Shown: positions 7,878 through 16,429 of the stretch, one piece after another
Layout of the letters: each line of letters opens with the position of its first letter
How positions within the stretch are numbered: the stretch's first letter is position 1
Source: Ruminococcus sp.
GTDB taxonomy: Bacteria; Bacillota; Clostridia; Oscillospirales; Ruminococcaceae
Length of the DNA stretch: 64,000 bases
Assembly: GCA_017397925.1 (NCBI GenBank)
Contig: JAFQHO010000029.1
Span: 62,001 to 126,000, forward strand
Direction: 5' to 3'
Translations under genes and position numbers: made by a program
The notes under the pieces: model-generated
What the model was told of the DNA's origin: nothing
Database searches by the model: none
Seen by the model: only the letters and a program-made list of their open reading frames with translations

Positions 7878-9320
7878 ATGGCAAAAGATAAAAAAATGGT
7901 AACTGCGATAACCTCTATGGAGGAAGATTTCGCGCAGTGGTATACCGATATATGCAAGAAAGCTGAGCTTGTTGAGTATACAAGCGTTAAGGGCTGTATG
8001 GTTATCCGTCCCTACGGATATGCTATCTGGGAGAATATCCAGCGTATACTTGACGGTATGTTCAAGGCTACAGGCCACGAAAACGTTTGTATGCCTATGT
8101 TTATCCCCGAAAGTCTGCTCCAGAAGGAAAAAGACCACGTTGAGGGCTTCGCTCCTGAGGTTGCTTGGGTTACTCACGGCGGCAGCGAAAAGCTTGAGGA
8201 CAGACTTTGTGTTCGTCCTACTTCTGAAACTCTTTTCTGTGAGCATTACTCAAATATCGTTCACTCCTACCGCGACCTTCCAAAACTCTACAATCAGTGG
8301 GTAAGCGTTGTTCGCTGGGAGAAAACTACACGTCCTTTCCTCCGTTCAAGAGAATTCCTCTGGCAGGAAGGACACACAATCCACGCTACTGCTGAGGAAG
8401 CTATCATCGAAACAGAGAAAATGCTCAATGTTTACGCTGATTTCTGCGAAAACTCCCTTGCTATGCCTGTTGTAAAGGGCAAAAAGACAGAGAGCGACAA
8501 GTTCGCAGGTGCTGTTTCTACTTACGCTATCGAGGCTCTTATGCATGACGGTAAGGCACTCCAGGCAGGTACTTCCCACTACTTTGGAGACGGCTTTGCA
8601 AAGGCATTTGACATTGAATATACAGACAAGGAAAACAAGCGTGTATATCCTCACCAGACAAGCTGGGGCGTTACAACTCGTCTTATCGGTGCTGTTATTA
8701 TGACACACGGCGATGACAGCGGACTTGTTCTCCCTCCTGCAATTGCTCCAATTCAGGCTGTAATTATTCCAATTGCTCAGCACAAGGAGGGCGTTCTCGA
8801 TAAGGCTAATGAGCTGAAAGACCGCCTTGCAGCTGCAGGTGTACGTGTTAAGCTTGACGATAGCGAGAACTCTCCCGGCTGGAAGTTCGCTGAGTACGAG
8901 ATGAAAGGTGTTCCTGTTCGTGTTGAAATCGGCCCCCGTGATATCGAGGAGGGCAATTGTATCATCGCTTCCCGTTGGAATGGCGAAAAAGTTACTGTTT
9001 CTATTGACGAGCTTGAGGCTGCTGTTGCTCAGAAGCTTGACGAAGCTCGCGAGGGTATGTTCAATAAGGCTCTCGAAAACCGCGAGAAAAAGACATACTC
9101 CTGTTCTAATATGGACGAAATCATCGACGCTCTCGAAAAGAACGGCGATGGCTTTGTAAAGGCTCTCTGGTGCGGTGAGGAAGCTTGTGAGGACGAGGTC
9201 AAGGAAAAGACAGGCGTTGGCTCACGTTGTATCCCTCTTATGCAGGAAAGAATCGCAGGCACTTGTGTATGCTGCGGTAAGCCTGCACAGCATATGGTTT
9301 ACTGGGGTAAAGCATATTAA
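7878..9320 (+). CDS. proS: Prolyl-tRNA synthetase, short archaeal/eukaryal-like type
   Basis: Charges tRNA-Pro with proline. At 480 residues it lacks the editing insertion of the long bacterial form. It carries the class II catalytic core (motif 2 around [20 protein letters not shown], motif 3 toward the anticodon-binding region). The anticodon-binding domain begins near [21 protein letters not shown]. The C-terminal zinc-type extension has paired cysteines ([10 protein letters not shown] near residue 433 and [18 protein letters not shown] at the end). This type occurs in many Clostridia. It has its own promoter and an AAAGGA ribosome binding site. Confidence 0.95.
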   Translation: MAKDKKMVTAITSMEEDFAQWYTDICKKAELVEYTSVKGCMVIRPYGYAIWENIQRILDGMFKATGHENVCMPMFIPESLLQKEKDHVEGFAPEVAWVTHGGSEKLEDRLCVRPTSETLFCEHYSNIVHSYRDLPKLYNQWVSVVRWEKTTRPFLRSREFLWQEGHTIHATAEEAIIETEKMLNVYADFCENSLAMPVVKGKKTESDKFAGAVSTYAIEALMHDGKALQAGTSHYFGDGFAKAFDIEYTDKENKRVYPHQTSWGVTTRLIGAVIMTHGDDSGLVLPPAIAPIQAVIIPIAQHKEGVLDKANELKDRLAAAGVRVKLDDSENSPGWKFAEYEMKGVPVRVEIGPRDIEEGNCIIASRWNGEKVTVSIDELEAAVAQKLDEAREGMFNKALENREKKTYSCSNMDEIIDALEKNGDGFVKALWCGEEACEDEVKEKTGVGSRCIPLMQERIAGTCVCCGKPAQHMVYWGKAY

Positions 9321-9709
9321 TTAAGAATGAAGAATTCAGAATTAAGAATTATTATAGAGATACCCTGATAATACTAAATAAATTACTGCTCCTATCTCTT
9401 AATTCTTAATTATACAATCATTTGGCATTATCGTACAAAATCGGATTATCCATTTTGTATGATATTGCCTATAATTTAAATCTTTTAAATTAAAAATATT
9501 AAGTAATTTATCGTATTTTGTCGATATTTTTAGTTATTCTCAATAATTAACAATCAACAGTTGATAAATTTGTGTAATCTCACCAATTCGACAGAAAATT
9601 ACATTTACATAGAGTAATCTACAAATTCGATAATACATAAGGTCAAAACCGTCAATGACGGTCTAATAAAATTTTAGTGCCAAAAGGCACAACTGGAGGT
9701 ATGATTATT
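9321..9709. other. Gene-free leader/repeat region before the M23 peptidase gene
   Basis: Starts with repeats of the TTAAGAATTAAGAATT type (9319-9352 and, inverted, 9396-9412), then 200 bases of AT-rich sequence with no ORF. A weak promoter-like pair (TTACAT 9605-9610, 18 bases, GATAAT 9629-9634) is followed by two small hairpins: ACCGTC-AAT-GACGGT (9648-9662) and GTGCC-AAAA-GGCAC (9677-9690). The second stands five bases before the GGAGG ribosome binding site. Confidence 0.5.
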
Positions 9710-11083
9710 ATGTCTATCAAAAAACTTTTCACCATCTTCTGTGCTATGCTCTTGTCACTGACAATCATACCTTTCAATAAGGTATGGTTTATGAATGCAA
9801 ACGCCGCTGTTGCTGCATTATGGCCTGTAGAAGCCGAATTTGACGAGATAACAACACCATTTGACTACAACCGCAACACAGGCGGTCTTTACGGCGGTCA
9901 CAACGCTATTGACATCCCTGCTGACGCTAATTCAAATATTTACGCTCCTATTGCTGGTGTGTGCGTTTCCGCCGGCTGGATGGGCGATTACGGTAATCTT
10001 ATCGTCCTCCGCCACGAAAGCCTCGGAATTTACACATTCTACGCTCACTGTAATTCCACAGCTGTTTACGCAGGTCAGACTGTCAATGCAGGCGATGTTA
10101 TCGGCTGTGTAGGCAATACAGGCAATTCTTACGGAAATCACGTTCATTTCGGTATATGTGACACCCTCCTCGGCGGCTATCCTACATCTACATATTATGA
10201 CCCCGAAACTTATTTCACTTATTCTATGGAACAAGCTCCCGATAATTCCACATCTACATCAATTCCCACAATCCCCGCAACCACAGCTCCTTCCGTAACT
10301 GCTGCCCCCACAACAACAACTACTACTACTGTTACTACGGTAACTCCGACTGAATGTACCTGCTCTGACAAATATGCAGGCATTTATGTAACAAAGAATA
10401 TCACTTCTTATCTCAATATCAGAAGTGGTCACGGCTCAAACTATGATATCATCGGTCAGATTTACCCCGAAAATCAGTTTGAGGTCATTAAGGGCGACGG
10501 ACAGTGGGCTCATATAAAATACGGCAATATTACGGGATATTGTTCAATGGAATATATACGCCTTCTTGATAATCCTGAATCGGGTATGAGACTTTCAAAC
10601 GCACTTATCCCCGACGGTCAGATTACCAAGGGCAAAGCTGTAAACTTAGGCGGCACTATCACTTCAAATCTGCCTATAACACGCTTTACAGGCGGAATCT
10701 ACAAGGCTGACGGCGTTACTCCCGTTTATGTTATGGAAAAAAATCCAAACAGCCTTACATATAGCCTTTCAGGTGAATTTGACAACAGTATGCTGTTCAA
10801 TAAGCTTGATTTGGGTACATACGTTTATAAGGTTGAGGCTGAGGACGAAAGCGGCAAGATTTATCCGCTTATCGGCATAAGCTTTATGGTTGTACAGCCT
10901 GTCCGTCAGGGCGACATCAACGGCGACGGCGGCATTTCAATCTCCGACGGTGTTCTTCTCCAGCAGTATATCCTTGGCAAAGGCAGCTTTGACGAATATC
11001 AGCTTAAATGCGCTGACCTTACAAGTGATGAATACGTTGACGTTTTCGATATGATAGTTCTCAGAAAAAAACTCACTGAATAA
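9710..11083 (+). CDS. Secreted M23 (LytM) endopeptidase with SH3b domain and dockerin
   Basis: Probably cuts peptidoglycan cross-links outside the cell. Start ATG 9710 lies 10 bases after GGAGG; in-frame GTG 9677 and ATG 9701 are too far or too close. Order of parts: signal peptide (to about residue 32, NANAA); M23 domain with zinc-site motifs GGHNAIDIP and GNHVHFG (residues about 50-175); a Thr/Pro linker; an SH3b domain (LNIRSGHGSNYDIIGQIY, about 240-295); an Ig-like region; and a C-terminal type I dockerin (GDINGDGGISISDGVLLQQY and a second, shorter half ADLTSDEYVDVFDMIVLRK, about 402-457). The dockerin implies attachment to a cohesin scaffold. Such a fusion in a cell-wall hydrolase is uncommon. 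Confidence 0.9.
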   Translation: MSIKKLFTIFCAMLLSLTIIPFNKVWFMNANAAVAALWPVEAEFDEITTPFDYNRNTGGLYGGHNAIDIPADANSNIYAPIAGVCVSAGWMGDYGNLIVLRHESLGIYTFYAHCNSTAVYAGQTVNAGDVIGCVGNTGNSYGNHVHFGICDTLLGGYPTSTYYDPETYFTYSMEQAPDNSTSTSIPTIPATTAPSVTAAPTTTTTTTVTTVTPTECTCSDKYAGIYVTKNITSYLNIRSGHGSNYDIIGQIYPENQFEVIKGDGQWAHIKYGNITGYCSMEYIRLLDNPESGMRLSNALIPDGQITKGKAVNLGGTITSNLPITRFTGGIYKADGVTPVYVMEKNPNSLTYSLSGEFDNSMLFNKLDLGTYVYKVEAEDESGKIYPLIGISFMVVQPVRQGDINGDGGISISDGVLLQQYILGKGSFDEYQLKCADLTSDEYVDVFDMIVLRKKLTE

Positions 11084-11086
11084 TAT

Positions 11087-11121
11087 TAAAAGGGATTTCC
11101 GTTTTTTAGGAAATCCCTTTT
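11087..11121 (+). terminator. Bidirectional terminator between M23 gene and DUF2461 gene
   Basis: Stem AAAAGGGATTTCC / GGAAATCCCTTTT with an A-run on one side and a T-run on the other, placed between two convergent genes. Confidence 0.88.
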
Positions 11122-11124
11122 GTT

Positions 11125-11865
11125 TTACCACATAAATTCTACATCGGGAGCTTTTACAAGTTCAGTTTCCGCTGTTTTTTCGGAAGATACGGCTTCTATT
11201 TTCGTCAAAACTTTTTCTGCTTCAACTTTATTGACAATTCCGTGAAAATAGTCGTTCAACGGCATTACAAGTCGGAATACTTCTATTATTTCATCAATTG
11301 GTTCCGTACTATTTAACGCCGATATATCGGTAATTTTTCGGTATGCAGACAATCCCTTTTTTATAAAAAGCTCCTCGGCCTCGGGGACTGTACATTTCTT
11401 TTTCCGCTTATACTCCTCGCCGCCTATTTCTATTGAATTTTCTTTCAGCATATTTATCAAATCAAGGAAATACTGCGGATTTTCTGCAATATCCCGGCGA
11501 AAATGCTCCATAACTGCCGCCACCGGCTTTGATATACGAAAGCCAAACTCTGCACCCTCGGGAGATATTTCAAAGTAAAGAGTAGGAGTTTTGCTCCAGT
11601 CCCGGGCGTTATATCTGATGTAAATCCACAAAGTATCGCGGTAATGAAGATACGGGGGATAGCTTTCGTCACGGTATATCCGCCCCGTTTTGCTTATCAT
11701 TCCACTATCGGAAAATGGCTTGTATATCGCCTCTGTAAGCGATTTCAGCGGCTCGTAAATATGCTCGGTGTATATCTTTTTCCGCGGCTCAAACCATTCC
11801 CTGTTATTGTTCATTCTTATGCCAAAAAGGAAATCGAACGCTTCCTTTGAAAATCCTGTGAACAT
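11125..11865 (-). CDS. DUF2461 family protein
   Basis: Matches the DUF2461 (TIGR02453-type) family by its start, MFTGFSKEAFDFLFGIRMNNN then REWFEPRK, and by the central IYRDESYPPYLHYRDTLWIYI-like region. ATG 11865 follows a GGAGG ribosome binding site; an upstream in-frame start would lie ahead of the promoter. Length 246 residues, slightly longer than usual. No signal peptide or membrane helix, so it is cytoplasmic. The biochemical function of the family is unknown. It is convergent with the M23 gene and divergent from the cysteine-cluster gene. Confidence 0.85.
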   Translation of the reverse strand: MFTGFSKEAFDFLFGIRMNNNREWFEPRKKIYTEHIYEPLKSLTEAIYKPFSDSGMISKTGRIYRDESYPPYLHYRDTLWIYIRYNARDWSKTPTLYFEISPEGAEFGFRISKPVAAVMEHFRRDIAENPQYFLDLINMLKENSIEIGGEEYKRKKKCTVPEAEELFIKKGLSAYRKITDISALNSTEPIDEIIEVFRLVMPLNDYFHGIVNKVEAEKVLTKIEAVSSEKTAETELVKAPDVEFMW

Positions 11866-11898
11866 ATTTTCCTCCGATTTTTCATTAATTACAACTCT

Positions 11899-11927
11899 AT
11901 TATACCATATTTTTTCAATCAATTCAA
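11899..11927 (-). promoter_or_regulatory. Promoter of the DUF2461 gene
   Basis: Minus strand TTGAAT (11922-11927), 17-base spacer, TATAAT (11899-11904). Its -35 stands two bases from the -35 of the divergent promoter. Confidence 0.8.
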
Positions 11928-11929
11928 GT

Positions 11930-11958
11930 TTGACATTTTGCCTTTTTTGTGGTATAAT
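11930..11958 (+). promoter_or_regulatory. Promoter of the cysteine-cluster gene
   Basis: Perfect TTGACA (11930-11935), 17-base spacer, perfect TATAAT (11953-11958), back to back with the DUF2461 promoter. Confidence 0.88.
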
Positions 11959-11990
11959 TTATGTAAAATATGACGAAAATGGTGAAGGAT

Positions 11991-12479
11991 ATGATTAAAA
12001 AAATCCTCAAGGGAAGTTCCTGCGCCGCTTGCAGAATGTGCTGCATTTTTGACCGCTACGACGTGTGGGAAACTCCCCTTTTTGAAGAAAATACGATGAA
12101 TAAGGTTAAATCCGCTGTACCCAATGCAGAATTTGCTAAAAAAGGCGGCGGATATGTTCTCAACGTGGGAAAAATGACCGGTGATGAGCTGTTTTCCTGC
12201 CCTGCTTTAGCTGAAAACGGCTGTATTCTCGGTGACGAAAAGCCTTTCGACTGCCGAATATGGCCTTTCCGCATTATGGAGCTTGACGGATGTCGCGTAA
12301 TCGCCGTTTCTTCTCTGTGTGACGAGGTTCACGGGCAGTCACATGATTCCCTGCGGACATTTCTGAAAGAGGGACTTGCGGCTGAAATTTTTGCTTATGC
12401 CGATAAATTTCCCGAAGCTGTTCACCAGTTTTATGATAATTATTCTGTGCTTTTATTCGAAAATGAAGTAAAAAAATAA
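11991..12479 (+). CDS. YkgJ-family cysteine cluster protein (putative zinc/iron chelating)
   Basis: Carries the YkgJ/CxxCxxCC pattern: SSCAACRMCCIF near the N-terminus, then CPALAENGCILGDEKPFDCRIWPF. These eight or so cysteines probably bind zinc or an Fe-S cluster; the family's role is unknown. The start is uncertain: ATG 11970 would leave a leader of only about 5 bases after the promoter, so ATG 11991 after GAAGGA is preferred despite the tight spacing. Soluble, about 162 residues. The next gene starts 37 bases later on the same strand. Confidence 0.8.
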   Translation: MIKKILKGSSCAACRMCCIFDRYDVWETPLFEENTMNKVKSAVPNAEFAKKGGGYVLNVGKMTGDELFSCPALAENGCILGDEKPFDCRIWPFRIMELDGCRVIAVSSLCDEVHGQSHDSLRTFLKEGLAAEIFAYADKFPEAVHQFYDNYSVLLFENEVKK

Positions 12480-12516
12480 TACATCACATATACAATTAAG
12501 AAAGGAGCGTGAGCCG

Positions 12517-13299
12517 ATGAAAGTCGGAGTTTCTACAGCTTGTCTGTTCCCTAAGCCTATTGAAGAAAGCCTGTATGAGCTGGCTGTAAATGGCGTGAAT
12601 TGTACTGAGCTGTTTATAAATACCCATTCAGAGCTGAAAAAAAGCTTTGCCCACAGTATGGCAAAGCTGCTGCAGCGGTTTGATATATACTGCCCCTCGG
12701 TTCACCCTTTCACCTGCGAAATAGAGCCTCTTATGTTCTTCTCAGAGTACGAAAGACGAATGAACGACATCCTTGAATATTATAAGCTGTATTTCCAATT
12801 TATGAATATTGTCGGAGCTGAAATCTTCGTTTTTCACGGTGGAAAAGCCGATAAAGGAAAAGATTTCTACTGTGAAAGATACTCTAAGCTTTATCGGCTC
12901 GGAAAAGAATTCGGTGTCACTGTCGCCGTTGAAAATGTAACGCGCTGTCAGAGCCGCTCATCTGCGTTTATCCGCGATATATCGTCAATCTTAGGCAATG
13001 AATTCGCCTTTGTTCTCGATACGAAACAGGCTATCAGAGCAGGGGAAACTCCCTTCGCATTTCTCGACGCGGCAGGTAAAAATGTCGTACACGTCCATAT
13101 AAGCGATTCAGGCGAACTTGGCGACTGTCTGCCTATCGGCAGAGGAAATTTCCGTTTTAAGCCGTTTCTTGAGAAACTCCACAGCCTTAATCCCGATGCA
13201 AGCGTTATACTTGAGCTTTACAGAAGTGGATTCAGCTCAATTTCAGAGCTGATTTCAAGCTATAATATACTGACTAAAATGGCAGAGCCATTTGCCTGA
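12517..13299 (+). CDS. Sugar phosphate isomerase/epimerase family protein (AP endonuclease 2-like TIM barrel)
   Basis: Xylose-isomerase-like TIM barrel of 260 residues. Recognisable barrel strands: KVGVSTACLFP at the start, VFHGGKADKG near residue 108, VAVENVTRC near 135, FVLDTKQAI near 165, VVHVHISDSG near 190 and VILELYRSGF near 230. The Glu, Asp, His and Glu residues of these strands are the usual divalent-metal ligands. The substrate is unknown. The ribosome binding site AAAGGAG is strong. It lies 25 bases ahead of nrdR, which may be coincidental to function. Confidence 0.82.
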   Translation: MKVGVSTACLFPKPIEESLYELAVNGVNCTELFINTHSELKKSFAHSMAKLLQRFDIYCPSVHPFTCEIEPLMFFSEYERRMNDILEYYKLYFQFMNIVGAEIFVFHGGKADKGKDFYCERYSKLYRLGKEFGVTVAVENVTRCQSRSSAFIRDISSILGNEFAFVLDTKQAIRAGETPFAFLDAAGKNVVHVHISDSGELGDCLPIGRGNFRFKPFLEKLHSLNPDASVILELYRSGFSSISELISSYNILTKMAEPFA

Positions 13300-13323
13300 T
13301 TTTCTGCAAAAGGAGTGAATACC

Positions 13324-13770
13324 TTGATTTGTCCATATTGCCGTTTTCCCGACTCTAAAGTTATCGACTCACGTCCGAAGGATGACCGCATAAAGCGCCG
13401 CCGTGAGTGTATCAAATGCGGTGCAAGATTTACAACCTATGAAATAATTGAAAAACCTATGCTTATGGTTAAAAAACGCAGCGGCAGTTATGAGCCATTT
13501 GACCGAAGCAAGCTCATAAAGGGCATTTTCAGCGCTATAAAAAAACGTCCGGTCAATATTGACGATGTGGAAAAAATCGCTGATAACGTTGAAAATCATT
13601 ACGCAAATGAGCTGAAAAATATAGCTCCCTCAAAGGAAATAGGTGACCTTGTTATGGGACAGCTGAGGGCTATTGACCCTATTGCCTATATCCGTTTTGC
13701 CTCAGTATATAAGGATTTTACCGATGTGGAAAGCTTTGTCGCCATTATCAGTGAACTTGGAACTAATTGA
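13324..13770 (+). CDS. nrdR: Transcriptional repressor NrdR
   Basis: Zinc-ribbon plus ATP-cone repressor of ribonucleotide reductase genes. The N-terminal zinc ribbon has CPYC at residues 3-6 and CIKC about 25 residues later. The ATP cone follows (MVKKRSGSYEPFDRSKLIKGI, continuing to FASVYKDFTDVESF). TTG 13324 is chosen because GGAG (13311-13314) lies 9 bases upstream and this places CPYC at residue 3 as in the family; GTG 13315 abuts the RBS. No ribonucleotide reductase gene is in the window. The 3' end overlaps the convergent next gene by 8 bases. Confidence 0.93.
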   Translation: MICPYCRFPDSKVIDSRPKDDRIKRRRECIKCGARFTTYEIIEKPMLMVKKRSGSYEPFDRSKLIKGIFSAIKKRPVNIDDVEKIADNVENHYANELKNIAPSKEIGDLVMGQLRAIDPIAYIRFASVYKDFTDVESFVAIISELGTN

Positions 13771-14194
13771 CCGCAAGCTGCTTTCCGCTGCCATTATCGC
13801 TGTAAACCAGCGAGGCTATAGCAGTATCATTGCAGACAAGAAGCTCCGCCAGCATTTTACTTTCATCCGGAGAGTAATTCTGCACCTCGTAGACATACAG
13901 TTTTCCCGCTTTGCCCGCATATTCGCGAAGAGGCATACCCTGCTTATCCTGCAATGCGGCATAGCTCTCATATTCCCCCGAAAACTCTGATGGGATAGTT
14001 ATATCCTTTGCTGAAATTTCTTCGACTTCCCAGCCGTGTGAGGCGAAATAGCTGCATCTGCTTGCCTCTGTAGACGCGTCTACAGGCACGCTTTCGGGGA
14101 TCTGAGGCTCACCGATATAATCCGGATCAAAAAGGATAAAGCCTCCAAGCACAGTAGCAGCAATGATAATAAGACCTAATAACTTTTTTGACAT
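13763..14194 (-). CDS. Single-pass membrane or secreted protein with DUF4830 domain
   Basis: Start ATG 14194 has GGAGG 7 bases upstream. Residues 1-24 form an N-terminal helix (KKLLGLIIIAATVLGGFILF), an uncleaved anchor or signal peptide. The rest resembles DUF4830: a serine/acidic linker, then HGWEVEEISAKDITIPSEF, YAALQDKQGMPLREYAGK and a YVYEVQNY strand. The family occurs in clostridia and has no assigned function. It is convergent with nrdR (8-base overlap) and divergent from the pseudouridine synthase. Confidence 0.75.
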   Translation of the reverse strand: MSKKLLGLIIIAATVLGGFILFDPDYIGEPQIPESVPVDASTEASRCSYFASHGWEVEEISAKDITIPSEFSGEYESYAALQDKQGMPLREYAGKAGKLYVYEVQNYSPDESKMLAELLVCNDTAIASLVYSDNGSGKQLAVN

Positions 14195-14263
14195 ATTCAA
14201 CCTCCAAGTTGTTTTGTTAATAATATGCCCGTTCAGCATAATAATATACCGAAAGGAGCAAAT

Positions 14264-15043
14264 ATGCCGCAAATTCGCCTTGATAAATACATTTCTGAGC
14301 GTTCTGACTATACAAGAAGTCAGATTAAAAACCTTGCAGCCAAAGGAAAAATAATTGTTGATGGTATAATTGTTAAAAAATCCGATACAAAAATTGATTC
14401 TGATACAGCATCTGTTGAAATCTGCGGAAATGCCGTTTCAGCTTCAAAATTCCGATATCTATTACTTAATAAACCCGATGGCTATGTCAGCTCAACTGAA
14501 GAAAATGACGGTATCAGCGTTATGCAGCTTATACCTCCCGAACTTCGTAAAAAAGGAATGTTCCCCGCCGGCAGACTTGACAAGGATTCCCTTGGTGCAC
14601 TGCTTATTACAGACGATGGCGAGCTTGCTCATCGTATGCTCTCTCCTAAGAGTCATGTGCCGAAAATTTATCTTGTGAAACTTGACAGAAGTTTTGAAAG
14701 TAAATATATTGACATATTTGCAGAAGGTATTGTACTAAGCAATGGTGAAAAGTGCCTTCCAGCTAAGGTAAAAGCTGTCGAAAACTGCGATAAACTGGCA
14801 TTAATCGAACTTCACGAAGGAAAATACCACCAGGTAAAACGCATGTTTGCAGCTGTTGAAAATCATGTTGAAAGATTAATGAGAATTACAGTCGGAGGGC
14901 TGATTTTACCCGAAAATTTGCGGTTTGGCGAGTGTATAGAATTATTGCACAAAGATGTTGAAAACTTATTCTTCCCACCCGATTTTGAGGATTTTTCCAC
15001 TGATTTTGTTGGCTATTTTTCGGCATTTATGCTAAACAACTAA
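14264..15043 (+). CDS. RsuA-family rRNA pseudouridine synthase
   Basis: Converts a specific rRNA uridine to pseudouridine. An N-terminal S4 RNA-binding domain (IRLDKYISERSDYTRSQIKNL, residues about 4-50) precedes the catalytic domain, whose motif GRLDKDSLGALLITDDGELA contains the catalytic aspartate. KYHQVKRMFAAVENHVERL is the conserved C-terminal motif. The Ser-Leu-Gly variant replaces the usual Thr/Ser-x-Gly. By family it most resembles RsuA (16S position 516) rather than RluB, but this is not certain. ATG 14264 has GAAAGGAG upstream. Confidence 0.88.
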   Translation: MPQIRLDKYISERSDYTRSQIKNLAAKGKIIVDGIIVKKSDTKIDSDTASVEICGNAVSASKFRYLLLNKPDGYVSSTEENDGISVMQLIPPELRKKGMFPAGRLDKDSLGALLITDDGELAHRMLSPKSHVPKIYLVKLDRSFESKYIDIFAEGIVLSNGEKCLPAKVKAVENCDKLALIELHEGKYHQVKRMFAAVENHVERLMRITVGGLILPENLRFGECIELLHKDVENLFFPPDFEDFSTDFVGYFSAFMLNN

Positions 15044-15067
15044 TTGTAAGTTTGTCAATTTAGTATC

Positions 15068-15096
15068 TTGAAATTTTTTTGAAAAAGTGGTATTAT
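15068..15096 (+). promoter_or_regulatory. Promoter of the MsmK-type ATPase gene
   Basis: TTGAAA (15068-15073), 17-base spacer, TATTAT (15091-15096); a leader of about 70 bases and GGAGGACAGGA follow. Confidence 0.7.
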
Positions 15097-15174
15097 ATTA
15101 TTATAGCTGATATTGTGCTGAAATATAAAAAGATGGTATCGGCAAAGAAAAATTGAACTGGAGGACAGGAATAA

Positions 15175-16314
15175 ATGGCAGGCTTAACACTTAAAAATAT
15201 TTATAAGAAATACCCCGGCGGTGTTGTTGCTGTTACAGATGTTAACTTGGAAATCAGAGATAAGGAGTTCATCGTTCTCGTTGGACCTTCTGGATGCGGT
15301 AAGTCTACAACTCTCCGTATGATCGCAGGTCTTGAGGAGATTTCAGAGGGTGAGCTTTACATCGGCGACCGCCTTGTAAATGATATTGCTCCTAAGGACA
15401 GAGATATTGCGATGGTTTTCCAGAACTACGCTCTCTATCCCCATATGACAGTATTCGATAATATGGCTTTCGGACTTAAGCTCCGTAAGGTACCCAAGGA
15501 TGAAATCGAGAGAAAGGTAAACGAGGCTGCAAAGATTCTCGACCTTACTCACCTCCTCGACAGAAAGCCTAAGGCTATGTCAGGTGGTCAGCGTCAGAGA
15601 GTTGCTCTCGGTCGTTGTATCGTTCGTTCACCTAAGGTATTCCTTCTTGACGAGCCTCTCTCAAACCTCGATGCTAAGCTCCGTGCTCAGATGAGAACCG
15701 AGATTGCTAAGATCCACAAGAAGCTCGGTACAACATTCATTTACGTAACTCATGACCAGACTGAGGCTATGACAATGGGTGACAGAATCGTTTGTATGAA
15801 GGACGGTTTTGTACAGCAGGTTGATACACCTCAGAACCTTTACGAGAATCCTGTAAACAAGTTCGTTGCAGGCTTCCTCGGTTCACCTCAGATGAACTTC
15901 ATCGACGCTGTTCTTAAGGAAGAATACGGTCAGTTTATCGTTGAGTTCGGTTCAAATGACACTAAGATGTCAAGAGGCGTTAAGTATCAGATTATTGTAC
16001 CTGAGTCAAAGGTTAACGATGAGCTTCCTAACTACGTTGGCAGAGAGATTACTCTCGGTATCCGTCCTGAGTCTATCCACGACGAAGAAATGTACCTTTC
16101 CAACGCTACAACTGGTGTTATTGATGCTTATGTTGAAATCACAGAAATGATGGGTGCAGAGACATATCTCTACCTCACATGCGAGGGTAACAGCCTTACA
16201 GCAAGAGTTAGCCCAAGAACAACAGCTAAGCCAGGCGATGATATCAAGGTTGCTATCGATCCTAACAGAATCCATATCTTTGATAAGGAAACAGAAAGAG
16301 CTATTGTTAACTGA
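15175..16314 (+). CDS. Orphan carbohydrate ABC transporter ATP-binding protein (MsmK/MsmX/UgpC type)
   Basis: CUT1-family ATPase of 379 residues with Walker A GPSGCGKS at 38-45, signature [14 protein letters not shown], Walker [17 protein letters not shown] and a C-terminal OB/TOBE regulatory region ([11 protein letters not shown] onward). It stands alone: own promoter, own terminator, no permease or binding protein nearby. In other Firmicutes such solitary MsmX/MsmK proteins energise several oligosaccharide importers at once, a plausible role here given the xylan-degrading enzymes 40 kb away. Its codons are strongly biased (CTC, CGT), suggesting high expression. Confidence 0.9.
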   Translation: MAGLTLKNIYKKYPGGVVAVTDVNLEIRDKEFIVLVGPSGCGKSTTLRMIAGLEEISEGELYIGDRLVNDIAPKDRDIAMVFQNYALYPHMTVFDNMAFGLKLRKVPKDEIERKVNEAAKILDLTHLLDRKPKAMSGGQRQRVALGRCIVRSPKVFLLDEPLSNLDAKLRAQMRTEIAKIHKKLGTTFIYVTHDQTEAMTMGDRIVCMKDGFVQQVDTPQNLYENPVNKFVAGFLGSPQMNFIDAVLKEEYGQFIVEFGSNDTKMSRGVKYQIIVPESKVNDELPNYVGREITLGIRPESIHDEEMYLSNATTGVIDAYVEITEMMGAETYLYLTCEGNSLTARVSPRTTAKPGDDIKVAIDPNRIHIFDKETERAIVN

Positions 16315-16372
16315 TATATTCACTTTTCATATTTATCCTTTCTTTCTACTGTTGTGGAAACACTAACAGGCG

Positions 16373-16400
16373 AAAAACCGCAGATTACTGCGGTTTTTTT
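16373..16400 (+). terminator. Terminator after the MsmK-type gene
   Basis: AAAAACCGCAG-ATTA-CTGCGGTTTTTTT, a perfect stem with a 4-base loop and U-tract. Confidence 0.93.
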
Positions 16401-16429
16401 GCTATAATCCACTAATAAGGAGCTAATTT

